From the NCBI GenBank assembly GCA_964619935.1, contig CAZUGO010000075.1, forward strand, positions 1-26,772: DNA of 26,772 bases, in the 5' to 3' direction. Shown piece after piece: positions 1 to 10,583 of the stretch. A program made the translations under genes and the position numbers. Source of the stretch: CAZUGO01 sp964619935. Lineage in GTDB: Bacteria; Planctomycetota; Phycisphaerae; UBA1845; CAIVHJ01. Under the pieces are notes generated by a model. That model was not told the origin of the DNA. It did not search any database and saw only the letters and a list, made by a program, of their open reading frames with translations. Within the stretch, counting starts at the first letter, position 1. Each line of letters begins with the position of its first letter.

Positions 1-202
1 GGTCGTTCTGCCAAGTCGACCAGGTCGTTCTGCCAAGTCGACCAGGTCGTTTTGCCAAGTCGACCAGGTCGTTCTGCCAGGTCGACCAGGTCGTTCTGCC
101 AGGTCGACCAGGTCGTTCTGCCAAGTCGACCAGGTCGTTCCGCCAAGTCGACCAGGTCGTTCTGCCAGGTCGACCAGGTCGTTTTGCCAGGTCGACCAGG
201 TC
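1..202. repeat. 22-bp direct tandem repeat array, nine full units
   Basis: Nine head-to-tail 22-bp units begin at 1, 23, 45, 67, 89, 111, 133, 155 and 177, followed by a 4-base remnant (GGTC) at 199-202. Each unit opens with GGTCGTT and ends with GTCGACCA. There are no spacers. Variation is limited to unit position 8 (C or T, units 3 and 9), position 9 (C in unit 7) and position 14 (A or G; G in units 4, 5, 8 and 9). Each unit carries the palindrome GTCGAC, extended to GGTCGACC in the G variants. The array already runs at base 1, so its true length is unknown. No stop codon occurs in any frame of the unit, so open frames across it mean little. Confidence 0.97.
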
Positions 203-373
203 AGCGGCCCAGGAAGCCGCCGGTGGGCGTTTTGGCATTGGCAAGGTTGGGCTTGGAGTTCAACCCCGCCGCGGACGCCCTACCCAGCCTGGGCCGGCGC
301 CGGTAACGGACTGGCGAATTGGGCGGCCAGCCCCTAAACTCCCGCCTGCACCCTCCCCACAAAAGGAAGCCGG

Positions 374-2101
374 ATGTCCAAGACCTGGTCGATCGCAGCC
401 GCCGCCCATGACCTGCAACACCTGGCCGACGCCTGGGGCGTGAGCCCGCTGGTGGCCCAGATTCTGTGCAACCGGGGCATCGAGGACGCTGGGAAAGCAC
501 GAGCCTTCCTGCAACCCAAGCTGAGCGACCTTTACGATCCGAGCACCCTGCCGGGGGCCGCCGGCGCCGCTGAGCGACTGGCCCGTGCGGTGCGGGATCA
601 CCAGAAAATCGTGATCTACGGTGACTACGACGTCGACGGCATCACCGGGACCGCCATCCTGTGGCACCTTTTGCACCTGGCCGGGGCCGACGTCGATTTG
701 TACGTGCCGCACCGCCTGGAGGAGGGGTATGGGATCAACACCCAGGCCCTCACCCAGATCCGCGAAGCCGGGGCGCACCTGGTGGTGTCGGTCGACTGCG
801 GCATCACCGCGGTCGAGGCCGCCGAGACCGCCCGAGCCGTCGGGCTGGAGTTGATCATCACCGATCATCATGCCCCGCACGGCGAACTGCCGCGATGTGC
901 GCACATTGTGCACCCCACAGCCCTGGGAGAGTCTCCCAATCCCGACCTGTGTGGGGCCGGCGTGGCCTTTAAGCTGGCCTGGTTGCTGGCCCAAAAAATC
1001 AGCGGGGCGGCGCGCGTGTCTCCCGAATTTCGGGAGTACCTGGTCAACGCCACCGGGCTGGCCGCCCTGGGCACCGTCGCCGACGTCGTCCCGCTGTCGG
1101 GTGAGAATCGGATCATCACCCGGTTCGGGCTGCTGGGCTTGCCGCGGACCTCAATCGTCGGGCTGCAAGCCCTGATCGCTTCCGCCGGTTTGAGCGGTGC
1201 GACCATCGATAGTTACGCCGTCGGCTTCAAGCTGGCCCCGAGGCTGAACGCGGCCGGCCGGATGGGCCACGCCCGGCTGGCCATGGAATTGCTGACCCGT
1301 GCCGGCGCCGACCGGGCCCGCGAGATCGCCGCCTATCTGGAAGAGCAGAACCGGGCCCGCCAGTCCCTGGAGAAGAAGATCACCCGTCAGGCCACCGAGT
1401 TGGTACGCCAGCGAGGCTTGGACCGTGACGACTGCCGGGCCATCGTGCTGGCCGAAGAACACTGGCACGCGGGGGTCATTGGCATCGTGGCATCGCGACT
1501 GGTCGATGAGTTCCACCGGCCGACGGTGATGATTGCGCTGGCCGACGGCGTGGGCTCAGGCAGCGCCCGCAGCATTCGCCACTTCGAGCTGAACCTGGCG
1601 CTCGAGCAGTGCGCCGGCCACCTGCTGAGCTACGGTGGACACCAGATGGCTGCAGGGTTGAAGATCGAACCCGGTCGCATCGACGCCTTCCGTGAGGCGT
1701 TCGTGGCCTATGCCAATAACCGCCTGACCGCCAGCGACCTGGTGCCGCGGCTGCGGCTGGACGCCGAAGTCGGTCTGGCCGAATTCGACGCCCGTACCGT
1801 CCAAACCCTGGCCGACCTGGGTCCTTTTGGAATGCACAACCCACGGCCCAAGCTGGCCAGCCGCTGGCTGGAACTGCAAGGCGACCCGCGGGCGGTCGGC
1901 AAGACCGCCGATCATCTGCAATTCACGCTCCGCGAAGGCGACGTGGTCCGCAAAGCCATCGGTTTCGGACTGGCCCGCCACGAGCAGGACTTGCGTGACC
2001 ACCGCCGCTGCCGGGTGGCGTTCGAACCCATCCTGAGCACCTTCAACGGCCGCCAGCGCGTCGAGCTGCAAGTGCTGGATGTCCAGGTGCCGGACCCCTG
2101 A
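374..2101 (+). CDS. recJ: Single-stranded-DNA-specific exonuclease RecJ
   Basis: RecJ is a cytoplasmic 5'-3' single-strand DNA exonuclease used in recombination and mismatch repair. The 575-aa product matches the usual length (about 577 aa in E. coli). Visible family motifs are the metal-binding DYDVDG (first Asp at about residue 84), VDCGI, the signature ITDHH (D164-H165-H166), and GGHQMAAG at about residue 421, the DHHA1 motif. A C-terminal OB-like region follows. The start is supported by AAGGAAG at 363-369, four bases before ATG. The 171 bases between the tandem array and this start hold no gene that I can support, and I see no clear promoter there. DoxX follows 26 bp downstream, so the two may be co-transcribed. 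Confidence 0.96.
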   Translation: MSKTWSIAAAAHDLQHLADAWGVSPLVAQILCNRGIEDAGKARAFLQPKLSDLYDPSTLPGAAGAAERLARAVRDHQKIVIYGDYDVDGITGTAILWHLLHLAGADVDLYVPHRLEEGYGINTQALTQIREAGAHLVVSVDCGITAVEAAETARAVGLELIITDHHAPHGELPRCAHIVHPTALGESPNPDLCGAGVAFKLAWLLAQKISGAARVSPEFREYLVNATGLAALGTVADVVPLSGENRIITRFGLLGLPRTSIVGLQALIASAGLSGATIDSYAVGFKLAPRLNAAGRMGHARLAMELLTRAGADRAREIAAYLEEQNRARQSLEKKITRQATELVRQRGLDRDDCRAIVLAEEHWHAGVIGIVASRLVDEFHRPTVMIALADGVGSGSARSIRHFELNLALEQCAGHLLSYGGHQMAAGLKIEPGRIDAFREAFVAYANNRLTASDLVPRLRLDAEVGLAEFDARTVQTLADLGPFGMHNPRPKLASRWLELQGDPRAVGKTADHLQFTLREGDVVRKAIGFGLARHEQDLRDHRRCRVAFEPILSTFNGRQRVELQVLDVQVPDP

Positions 2102-2127
2102 GCGCGCCCCAATCACCGGAGACCCTC

Positions 2128-2556
2128 ATGACGTACCGAGAGACATTGAATTCTATTGGCCTCCTGACGCTCCGACTCTCCATCGGGCTGTTCATGCTCG
2201 TGGCGCACGGCTGGACCAAGCTGATGGGCTTCAGCGAATTGGCTCACACCTTTCCGGATCCGCTGGGCCTGGGCAGTCGCCTGAGCCTGGTCGCGGCGAT
2301 CGCGGCCGAGGCCGGCTGCTCAACGCTGTTGATTCTCGGGCTCGGGTCCCGAATCGCCGCCATGCCACTGGCCTTTACGATGATCATCGCGCTGTTCGTG
2401 ATTCACGAGGCCGACCCTTGGCAGAAGAAGGAACTGGCGGCGGTTTACCTGGCCGTCTACACCACGTTGCTGTGTACGGGCGGTGGCCGGTTCTCGCTGG
2501 ACCACCTGATCTGGACCCGGCGCCGGGTGCCGGCGTCGCTGCAGGACAGCAATTGA
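2128..2556 (+). CDS. DoxX family membrane protein
   Basis: This is a 142-aa integral membrane protein with about four hydrophobic helices. The N-terminal stretch LRLSIGLFMLVAHGWTKLMGF is typical of DoxX/DoxD-like proteins (Arg in the first helix, then HGxxKL). Family members are linked to quinone- or thiol-associated redox roles in membranes, but the substrate cannot be read from sequence. GGAG at 2118-2121 lies six bases before the ATG. The gene follows recJ by 26 bp and is probably carried on the same transcript; the pairing need not mean a shared function. Confidence 0.85.
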   Translation: MTYRETLNSIGLLTLRLSIGLFMLVAHGWTKLMGFSELAHTFPDPLGLGSRLSLVAAIAAEAGCSTLLILGLGSRIAAMPLAFTMIIALFVIHEADPWQKKELAAVYLAVYTTLLCTGGGRFSLDHLIWTRRRVPASLQDSN

Positions 2557-2615
2557 GACAGCGCGCCTGCCAATAAGCAATTGGGAGGCAGGGACCATTC
2601 TTCCATCACTGGGAG

Positions 2616-2644
2616 CAGGGGCCTAACCGGGGGCCTGGCCCCTG
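2616..2644 (+). terminator. Possible hairpin terminator after the DoxX gene
   Basis: An 8-bp perfect stem (CAGGGGCC at 2616-2623 with GGCCCCTG at 2637-2644) encloses a 13-base loop in the gap between DoxX and the kinase. There is no clean T tract after it (CCCCCCTTTGGG follows), so it could be a factor-dependent terminator or only a structured leader of the kinase mRNA. Confidence 0.35.
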
Positions 2645-2745
2645 GCCGACCCCCCTTTGGGTCTTTGGGAGGAAGTTCCTTGCCGGGGAGCCGAGCATCG
2701 GCGATCATGGATACGCGCCGCCTCAACCCCCAATGAGTCACCAGA

Positions 2746-4887
<2,142 letters not shown>

Positions 4888-4916
4888 TTTCACGACCCGT
4901 CGCAATGGAGCTGCCG

Positions 4917-6029
4917 ATGACGCCGCAAGCACCGTTATCGTTCACACCCTACCACCGCTATGGACTGCTCGCCGGACTGCTTTCACTGCTGGCCGGCTCA
5001 TCGTGCGAAGTGCCCTGCATCGGCGATCCCGCGGCGACCACCGTCCGCTGGACCGACGACATCTGGAACACCGGCAGCTACCCCGATGATCGCTCCGGAA
5101 CCGCCGGAGTGGCTGTTGACCTGAGCGGCCTGTTCTGTGTCGAGAACCTGGTGCTGGACGTCGCCGTCGAAATCCCGTCCCTGACAGTCGGCAACGGCAT
5201 CACCTTGCTTCTCGCCGAGCGCGGTGTCGGCGACCTGTTCGTCGGTAGCGGCGGGCTGCGGGTCACCGGCACCATCCTGGTCGCGGGAGATCGCCAAATT
5301 GATGTCGCCGGCGGCGATGTGGTCATCGCGGACGGCGGGCGCTACCAGGCCGACCCGGCGGCCACCGGCCCGGTGCGGGCAACCCTGACCACCGGCGATC
5401 TCACGATTGAGGAAGGACCGCGCGGCGGTGCCCTGCAGCTTGATGACTCCATGACCCTGGTGGTCCTGGGCAACCTGGTGCTCAACGGCGCCGGATACGA
5501 TGACCAGGGCGATTGCACGCCGCCGGACTTCCTGACCGACGGAAACGCCTGGGTCACCGTTCAGGGCGATGTGCAGATCATCGAAGCCGCCGACGTTCAG
5601 GTCCACTCCGAGAACCCGCTGACCCTCGAAGGCAATTTCGAGAACAGCAGCCACAGCAAAGACCGGTTCGCGTGGCCGGGCGGGTTGCGGTTCGCCAGCG
5701 GTACCGCGGCCACCAAGGCCCATACCTGCGAAGTCGCCGGCACCGACCAGGGACCCTCCGAAACCGGCTTGGTATCCAACTTCGCCATGGGCCGCGTGAT
5801 CATTCAATCGGGCAACGTCGTGACCTTTGTCGACGTCGTGGACAACGACGGGGCCGACCCGCCCGCTTGTGAGGCCTTGTACGTGGACACCCTCGAACTC
5901 GAAGCGGACGCCGGCGTGGTCCTGGACCACTGCCGCGTCTATTACCGGACGCTCATCGATCGGCGATCCGAAGACAACACCACCTTGATCGGTGAATGCA
6001 GCGCCCTACAGCCCATCGTAGGCGGCTAG
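4917..6029 (+). CDS. Secreted or lipid-anchored protein of unknown function
   Basis: I do not recognise the family. The chosen start gives 370 aa with a hydrophobic export signal at about residues 15-29 (YGLLAGLLSLLAGSS) ending at Cys30. The residues before the Cys (GSS) make only a weak lipobox, so either signal peptidase is possible. The mature part is acidic, cysteine-containing and rich in short V/L/G-rich strands (LTVGNGITLLL, GDLTIEEG), resembling right-handed beta-helix or autotransporter-passenger proteins. GGAG at 4907-4910 sits six bases before ATG 4917. ATGs at 4884 (overlapping the kinase stop as ATGA) and 4905 are in frame but have no Shine-Dalgarno. The tight link suggests it may be a partner or target of the kinase's extracytoplasmic TPR part; this is inference. 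Confidence 0.75.
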   Translation: MTPQAPLSFTPYHRYGLLAGLLSLLAGSSCEVPCIGDPAATTVRWTDDIWNTGSYPDDRSGTAGVAVDLSGLFCVENLVLDVAVEIPSLTVGNGITLLLAERGVGDLFVGSGGLRVTGTILVAGDRQIDVAGGDVVIADGGRYQADPAATGPVRATLTTGDLTIEEGPRGGALQLDDSMTLVVLGNLVLNGAGYDDQGDCTPPDFLTDGNAWVTVQGDVQIIEAADVQVHSENPLTLEGNFENSSHSKDRFAWPGGLRFASGTAATKAHTCEVAGTDQGPSETGLVSNFAMGRVIIQSGNVVTFVDVVDNDGADPPACEALYVDTLELEADAGVVLDHCRVYYRTLIDRRSEDNTTLIGECSALQPIVGG

Positions 6030-6131
6030 CGGACCTAGAGGACGTGCCCCTTTCCGTGGCGGGCGGCAAGGGCCCAGTCCCCGCTTGGCGCGCGGTCCGA
6101 TCGGTCCGCTCCTGGAGCGGGTGCGTTCCCG

Positions 6132-7559
6132 TCAGCGCTTCTGCAGCAACCACAGCGTTCGCAGGCTGCCGGGGATGGGTTGTTCCTGCCGGACGCTGAA
6201 CCGTTGTTCGAACACGGTCCGGCAGTGGTCGAGGGTGAGTTCGCAGAACGATTCCTGACGGTAGCGGGTCAGGCGCTGGAACATCGGATCGGACGGTGGC
6301 ACGAACTCCAGCAGAACGTGGCGGCGGGTCAGGTCGTAGAGCAGGTCGCGCACGGCCTGCACCGACAGGTTGCCCCGAACCACCAGGTGATGCAACAAGG
6401 CCAGCGCCAGGACACAATCGGCGTCTACCCGCTGCACCAGGCTGCTGCGCTCCTGGTTGCGGAAGCCAATGGCCGGGCTCGGGTTGGCGATGTCTGCGAC
6501 CAGCGGCGTGACCCGGGCGGGCGCGGCGCGCAGCCGCTGATACAAGACGTCCACGGCGCCGGGATCGGCATCGACGGCGGTGACTTGGGCACCGCTGGCC
6601 GCGGCCAGCAGGGTGTAATCGCCGGTGTTGCATCCCAAGTCCAGCACCTGCCGGGGTTGCAAGGCCTGCAGGTGGTTGCGGATGAAGTCTTTCTTGGCGC
6701 GCTCGGCGGTCTCATCGTAGCTGCAGGTCGTGGTGTAGCGCGACCACTCGCCGCCATGGCGATAGCCGGCCGCCAGCCGGCGGACCTTGGCGGACAACCG
6801 CCGCAAGTTGACCAACTGCGGTGCGGCGTTGGCATTCGGCCGGTCGAGGATCTCCCGGCCGTCACCGCCGGGTCGGCGATCGCGGCGGCGGCCGAGCAGG
6901 TAGGGCAAGGTCAGGTCCAGCAGCAGCCGCGGCCGGCAGCGCTGCACCGGCCCGAAGGAACGAACCACCTGCTCACAACTGCGGCCGTCGAGGGCTCCCA
7001 GAAAATATGACCGCAGGTCCCAGCCGCAATCGCGAACCAGCAGCAGCGGATAGGTGAACATCCGCCCGAACTGGCCCAGGGCGTACCAGACGTCCAGGCG
7101 CGGCGGCTGCTCAATCGAGGTCAGATCGATGAAGGTGGGCCGGCCTTGCACGAACTGGATGTTGTACGCCGAGGCGTCCTGCAGCGAGAATCCGGCCCCC
7201 AGCAGCCTGATCTGCAGGTCCAGGGTGTGGGCCGCGGCGTCGGCCAGCATGGTGTAGGACCACTCGTACGGGTAGCTGATCGGGGCGATGCGCTCGTGTT
7301 CCAGGAAGCTGGAGAAGCCGGGGTGTTCCGCCGCCAGCGCCCGGGCGTCGGACGCCGCCACGAAGCGCGTGCCGGGCAGGCTGCCATCTGCCATCAAGGC
7401 CTCGAGCAGCCCGCATTCCTGCAACGCACTCAGGGTCTCATGGCGCTCGCGGCTGATCGCCCGGAAAATGCGCTGCTGCCGCTCGAAGACATATCCTGCC
7501 GGATCGCGAAACGACCCGGGAACGCGGCGGCTGATCGGTTGTGACAGTGACGGTCCCAT
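6132..7559 (-). CDS. Two-domain protein: kinase-like N-terminal region plus SAM methyltransferase (module A)
   Basis: This is the last gene of the long minus-strand operon, 475 aa. The C-terminal half is a class I SAM methyltransferase: motif I VLDLGCNTGDYT at about residue 303, then VTAVDAD as the acidic end of strand 2. The N-terminal 280 residues are a separate domain. Within it, QDASAYNI (D128, N133) followed by FIDL (D145) matches the spacing of a phosphotransferase catalytic loop and metal-binding Asp (D-x4-N ... D), although the usual preceding His is absent. I therefore call it kinase-like only tentatively. The start ATG lies 21 bases after the small protein's stop, with GGGAT as a weak Shine-Dalgarno. 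The substrate is unknown; context suggests a surface glycan or its carrier. It converges with the plus-strand gene ending at 6029 across a 102-bp gap. Confidence 0.85.
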   Translation of the reverse strand: MGPSLSQPISRRVPGSFRDPAGYVFERQQRIFRAISRERHETLSALQECGLLEALMADGSLPGTRFVAASDARALAAEHPGFSSFLEHERIAPISYPYEWSYTMLADAAAHTLDLQIRLLGAGFSLQDASAYNIQFVQGRPTFIDLTSIEQPPRLDVWYALGQFGRMFTYPLLLVRDCGWDLRSYFLGALDGRSCEQVVRSFGPVQRCRPRLLLDLTLPYLLGRRRDRRPGGDGREILDRPNANAAPQLVNLRRLSAKVRRLAAGYRHGGEWSRYTTTCSYDETAERAKKDFIRNHLQALQPRQVLDLGCNTGDYTLLAAASGAQVTAVDADPGAVDVLYQRLRAAPARVTPLVADIANPSPAIGFRNQERSSLVQRVDADCVLALALLHHLVVRGNLSVQAVRDLLYDLTRRHVLLEFVPPSDPMFQRLTRYRQESFCELTLDHCRTVFEQRFSVRQEQPIPGSLRTLWLLQKR

Positions 7560-7580
7560 GGCCGATCCCGGGGCAAGTCC

Positions 7581-7787
7581 TTAACGGGGCGCCGAGCGGG
7601 CGGCCTCGTCCGACGGCGACTCACCGAGTTCTGATCCCGGCGACCGGCGAAACAACTGGACCACCCGCCAGAGACTGTGGCGGAAGAACACCCCCGCACC
7701 CAGAATCGAACTGATGAGCAATTGCAGCAGGATGCTGCCGGTGCCGGGGTCAAAGTAAGCCAGATACCATCCAGAGATGTCAGACAT
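7581..7787 (-). CDS. Tiny DPGTGS-motif membrane protein (module A)
   Basis: The 68-aa product begins MSDISGWYLAYFDPGTGS and continues into one hydrophobic helix (about residues 18-34) and a basic tail (FFRHSLWRVVQLFRR). An earlier in-frame start would add 18 residues overlapping the upstream gene's end; the chosen ATG has GGAG nine bases upstream. It closely resembles the 53-aa protein at 17501-17662, sharing DPxTGSIL and a following LFRR-type basic tail. It lies between an AlkP-superfamily membrane enzyme and a methyltransferase, as does its paralogue. I recall similar DPGTGS micro-proteins annotated as hypothetical in other bacteria. Role unknown; a small subunit or chaperone of the neighbouring membrane enzyme is a reasonable guess. 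Confidence 0.8.
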   Translation of the reverse strand: MSDISGWYLAYFDPGTGSILLQLLISSILGAGVFFRHSLWRVVQLFRRSPGSELGESPSDEAARSAPR

Positions 7788-7828
7788 GCACAAGCGCTCC
7801 GCGCGGCGAACGGTTTGGGGGCCTTCAG

Positions 7829-9616
7829 TCACATCGGCCAATCGCCGGCGCCGCTGGACCTGATTGGGCCGGGAATCGGGCCAGCGGCATTCTGGTCGCC
7901 TGGGAGGTCGCCGCCCGGCGGCGGGGCCAGAATTGCATCCAGAACGGCATCCGGACCGCTGCTCGCCCCTCGAGGGTTCAGCACCCGGGCGATCAGAGCC
8001 CCCAGGCGGTGGTTGTCGAAGCGGCCGTCGAACTGCCGCGGAGCGGTCTGCCCCGGAAGCTTGATGATCAGCGGCACATGGGTCATCGGACCGGCGAACC
8101 GCGGGTCCGTCTCGTAGCGCCAGGAGTGGTCCGAGGTCATGATGATCAGGGCGTCGTCAAAAGTGCCACGCTGCTTCATGGCCGCCACGCAGCCCCCGAT
8201 GAATCGATCCAGCAGCCGGATGTTGGTGTGATACAAGCTCGGTTTGACCCACAGGTCCCAGGTGCCGCGCTGCGGGCCGAGATAGCGGCCCTCGGCATCC
8301 AGGATGTATGGATCATGCGGCAGCGGGTAATGAAGCAGCGCTGCGGTCTTCCGCGGCTGATCGCGCAACACGGTCAGAATGTCGTCTCGCAACTGCTGGT
8401 AAACAATCATCGCCTGGGCATCGCGAACCCGCCGCCGCACTTTGGAACGCAGGAACCCCGACCACGGATCGGTCCAATGGGCCATGCCCTTGTACAGATG
8501 GACCGCCCCATGGGCCAGGAGGTTGTCGCCCATGTAGCAGGTCATCCATGGATAGGAGCGGTAGACGTCGACGCGATCGCCCAGCCACTCGCGGTACGGA
8601 CAGGCGAAGCCCACGATCATGGTGCGATAGTCGGCAGCCTTCGGCGCCTGGAACAAATCGTCGAACTCAGCGCCCGGGACGGTCTGGTCGCCGCGTTCGA
8701 AATGCAGGTGCACCGTTTTGCTGAAGACGGTCCGCCGGCCGGGCTTCTGCTGCTCGTGGAACACCGGCAGATCGGTCTGAAACAGCAGCCCGGGCATGGA
8801 CAACAACGTGGCCTCTCCCGGGGCATGGGCATCGTGAAACACGACGGCCTGCTCCTGCAACGCTGCCAGGTGGGGCAGATCCGCCGGGAGCCGGCCGCCC
8901 TCATACGTTCGGGCGTACGACCATTCATCGAACACAAACAGGTACACCGGGGTCGGCGGCGGTCCATCGCCGGCCAGCCGAGCCGCCGCCGGCGGGTCCT
9001 GCGGAAACGGCTCCACGCAACCGCCATGGGACTCGAGCCGCCACAACTGGGCCGAGAGCAGCACGGCGATCGGCGACACGATCAGGCAGGCCTGGCGGCA
9101 GCGCCGCAGCAGGGTGGTGCTCTTGCGGGCCATTGAATACCCCAGGGCACCAAAGAGCAGCATCCAGAGGGTCTGGGTTTCCCAGTCGCGCGGGGCGAAG
9201 TGATACCCGTCCAAGGTCTTCATGTGGTGGCAGACGTTGGCGAGCACCGCACCTGCGACGGCCATTACGAAGGCGCACTCGCCCAAGCGGGTCAGCAGCG
9301 GTCGATTCACCCAGCGAACCACTTCGGTCACCAGGGTGGCCCCGGTCGCCAGCGCACCAATCACCACCAGGAAATAGGCCGCATAGCCGGATTGCCACAT
9401 GAACAGCTCGCGGGTCTCCTCGCGAAGCAGTTGCGAGATGTACGGCCCGAAGAGCAGGAACACCACCACCAGGGCGATCAGCCAGCGACCGAACAGCGCC
9501 CGCCATCCCGACGCCGGGTCCACCCGGCGGTCATCGACAGCGGTCGGCCGGGCGCCACCCGCAGCTTTGGCGCCCAGAGACGGTTCTGAGTTCGACATCA
9601 GAGGGTTATCGGTCAT
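7829..9616 (-). CDS. AlkP-superfamily membrane enzyme, phosphotransferase- or sulfatase-like (module A)
   Basis: The 595-aa product has about five N-terminal membrane helices (first near ALVVVFLLFGPYI) and a C-terminal alkaline phosphatase-superfamily domain. Metal-site motifs are VYLFVFDEWSYART, and TSDHSW with D496-H497. The putative nucleophile is Thr270 in EATLLSMPGLL, which resembles the Thr context of lipid A phosphoethanolamine transferases and lacks the CxPxR/SxPxR formylglycine signature of true sulfatases. A phospho-group transferase or hydrolase acting outside the membrane is thus likelier than a sulfatase. Its paralogue is at 17724-19373. The start is uncertain: ATG 9616 overlaps the formyltransferase by 11 bases, ATG 9598 lies just after it, and neither has a good Shine-Dalgarno. 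The small DPGTGS gene follows after 41 bases. Confidence 0.86.
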   Translation of the reverse strand: MTDNPLMSNSEPSLGAKAAGGARPTAVDDRRVDPASGWRALFGRWLIALVVVFLLFGPYISQLLREETRELFMWQSGYAAYFLVVIGALATGATLVTEVVRWVNRPLLTRLGECAFVMAVAGAVLANVCHHMKTLDGYHFAPRDWETQTLWMLLFGALGYSMARKSTTLLRRCRQACLIVSPIAVLLSAQLWRLESHGGCVEPFPQDPPAAARLAGDGPPPTPVYLFVFDEWSYARTYEGGRLPADLPHLAALQEQAVVFHDAHAPGEATLLSMPGLLFQTDLPVFHEQQKPGRRTVFSKTVHLHFERGDQTVPGAEFDDLFQAPKAADYRTMIVGFACPYREWLGDRVDVYRSYPWMTCYMGDNLLAHGAVHLYKGMAHWTDPWSGFLRSKVRRRVRDAQAMIVYQQLRDDILTVLRDQPRKTAALLHYPLPHDPYILDAEGRYLGPQRGTWDLWVKPSLYHTNIRLLDRFIGGCVAAMKQRGTFDDALIIMTSDHSWRYETDPRFAGPMTHVPLIIKLPGQTAPRQFDGRFDNHRLGALIARVLNPRGASSGPDAVLDAILAPPPGGDLPGDQNAAGPIPGPIRSSGAGDWPM

Positions 9617-10583
9617 CCAGTGAGATGACTTGCGCCGGCCGTGGAACCTGAGTCCCATAACCAGGCTGCCGGCGATTTCGGGGGGCGGCGTCACCGGCCG
9701 CGCGGTCCGTCCGGAACAGCCTTGCCAACACCCGGCGGCGCAATGCCGGGTGCATGAAATGGTAGGTGCAACCCGCGGCGCCGTCCTGGGGCACCGCCGG
9801 CAGCCGCTCCAGGTCGGGGTGGGCTTCCAAGACCTCGCGAACCCAAAAATCGGCACGAAGCACCGGGTCGTAGACGCTGAACAGCGCCCGGTAGCACGTC
9901 CGATCATCGGCGGCGGTCGCGGGCGGCAGCTCAAAAACGGGCGCGGGATAGTCGCGCACGGCAATGACGCTTCCGGTATCGATCCCCGCAGCCATGGTAA
10001 ACGCCGACATCGACGGATGACCGTACACCAGCATCGACCACAGCACGCCATCGGCCCCGCGAACCGCCGGCAGCCGCCCGGGATGGACGTGGACCAGCCG
10101 CACGCCCGGTGTGTCCAACACCGCCCGCGGCACCCGCCCGCCGCCGGTGTAAAGCACCACGGCACTTGGCGCGCCGCCGAGCACGGCCGGCAGCGCCGCG
10201 TCATCCAGACCGGAGAGCGGCACACGGTCGACGCGCTCGGCGTAGCGCTCATAGGCGAACCGCCGCGCCTGCATTTCCGCCACCAATTCGGCGGCGTCCC
10301 TGCGAATCACCCGTAGCGCGCGGAGCATGGATTCGACGAGCGCGCCGTGCCGCCCGATGCGCCGCGGCCAGTAGTTCAGCGAGTAATCTTGCACGCGCCC
10401 GGCATACCACGACCGTATCGTGCGGGGCATCCCGCGACCGATCACGGCCCCGGTGGCCGGGTGTCGCGTCAGCATCATGCGGATCAGCCGTCGCGGTCGA
10501 AATCCGCCGCGACGCATGGCCGTCAGGTAGGCCCGCAGTTGCGGCCCTTCATACCCCAATACGGTCAGGTCAAGCGTCGTCAT
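9606..10583 (-). CDS. Formyltransferase-like protein
   Basis: The 325-aa product carries a formyl_trans_N core: VVLYTGGGRVPRAVL, then VHVHPGRLPAVRGADG (His167), the hallmark HPGxLPxxrG loop of 10-formyltetrahydrofolate-dependent transferases, followed by MAAGIDTGSVIAV. The family transfers formyl groups to amino sugars, glycinamide ribotide or Met-tRNA. The divergent ends and operon context favour an amino-sugar or small-amine substrate, which is inference. The N-terminal 120 residues are basic and not recognised. ATG 10583 lies inside the end of the preceding gene (14-base overlap), and the stop overlaps the next gene's likely start, so it is translationally coupled on both sides. Confidence 0.8.
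   Translation of the reverse strand: MTTLDLTVLGYEGPQLRAYLTAMRRGGFRPRRLIRMMLTRHPATGAVIGRGMPRTIRSWYAGRVQDYSLNYWPRRIGRHGALVESMLRALRVIRRDAAELVAEMQARRFAYERYAERVDRVPLSGLDDAALPAVLGGAPSAVVLYTGGGRVPRAVLDTPGVRLVHVHPGRLPAVRGADGVLWSMLVYGHPSMSAFTMAAGIDTGSVIAVRDYPAPVFELPPATAADDRTCYRALFSVYDPVLRADFWVREVLEAHPDLERLPAVPQDGAAGCTYHFMHPALRRRVLARLFRTDRAAGDAAPRNRRQPGYGTQVPRPAQVISLDDR

Noticed and set aside
1..202. CRISPR array
   Set aside because: Units are contiguous with no spacers.
52..306. Open frame across the 22-bp repeats encoding a 22-residue repeated peptide
   Set aside because: The repeat unit has no stop in any frame, so openness is automatic; there is no ribosome binding site and the protein is of odd composition.
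6106..6120. Short hairpin CCGCTC-CTG-GAGCGG as terminator between convergent genes
   Set aside because: Three-base loop, no T tract and chance is high in GC-rich DNA.
7829..9616. Straight annotation as arylsulfatase
   Set aside because: The CxPxR/SxPxR formylglycine motif is absent and a Thr occupies the nucleophile context.
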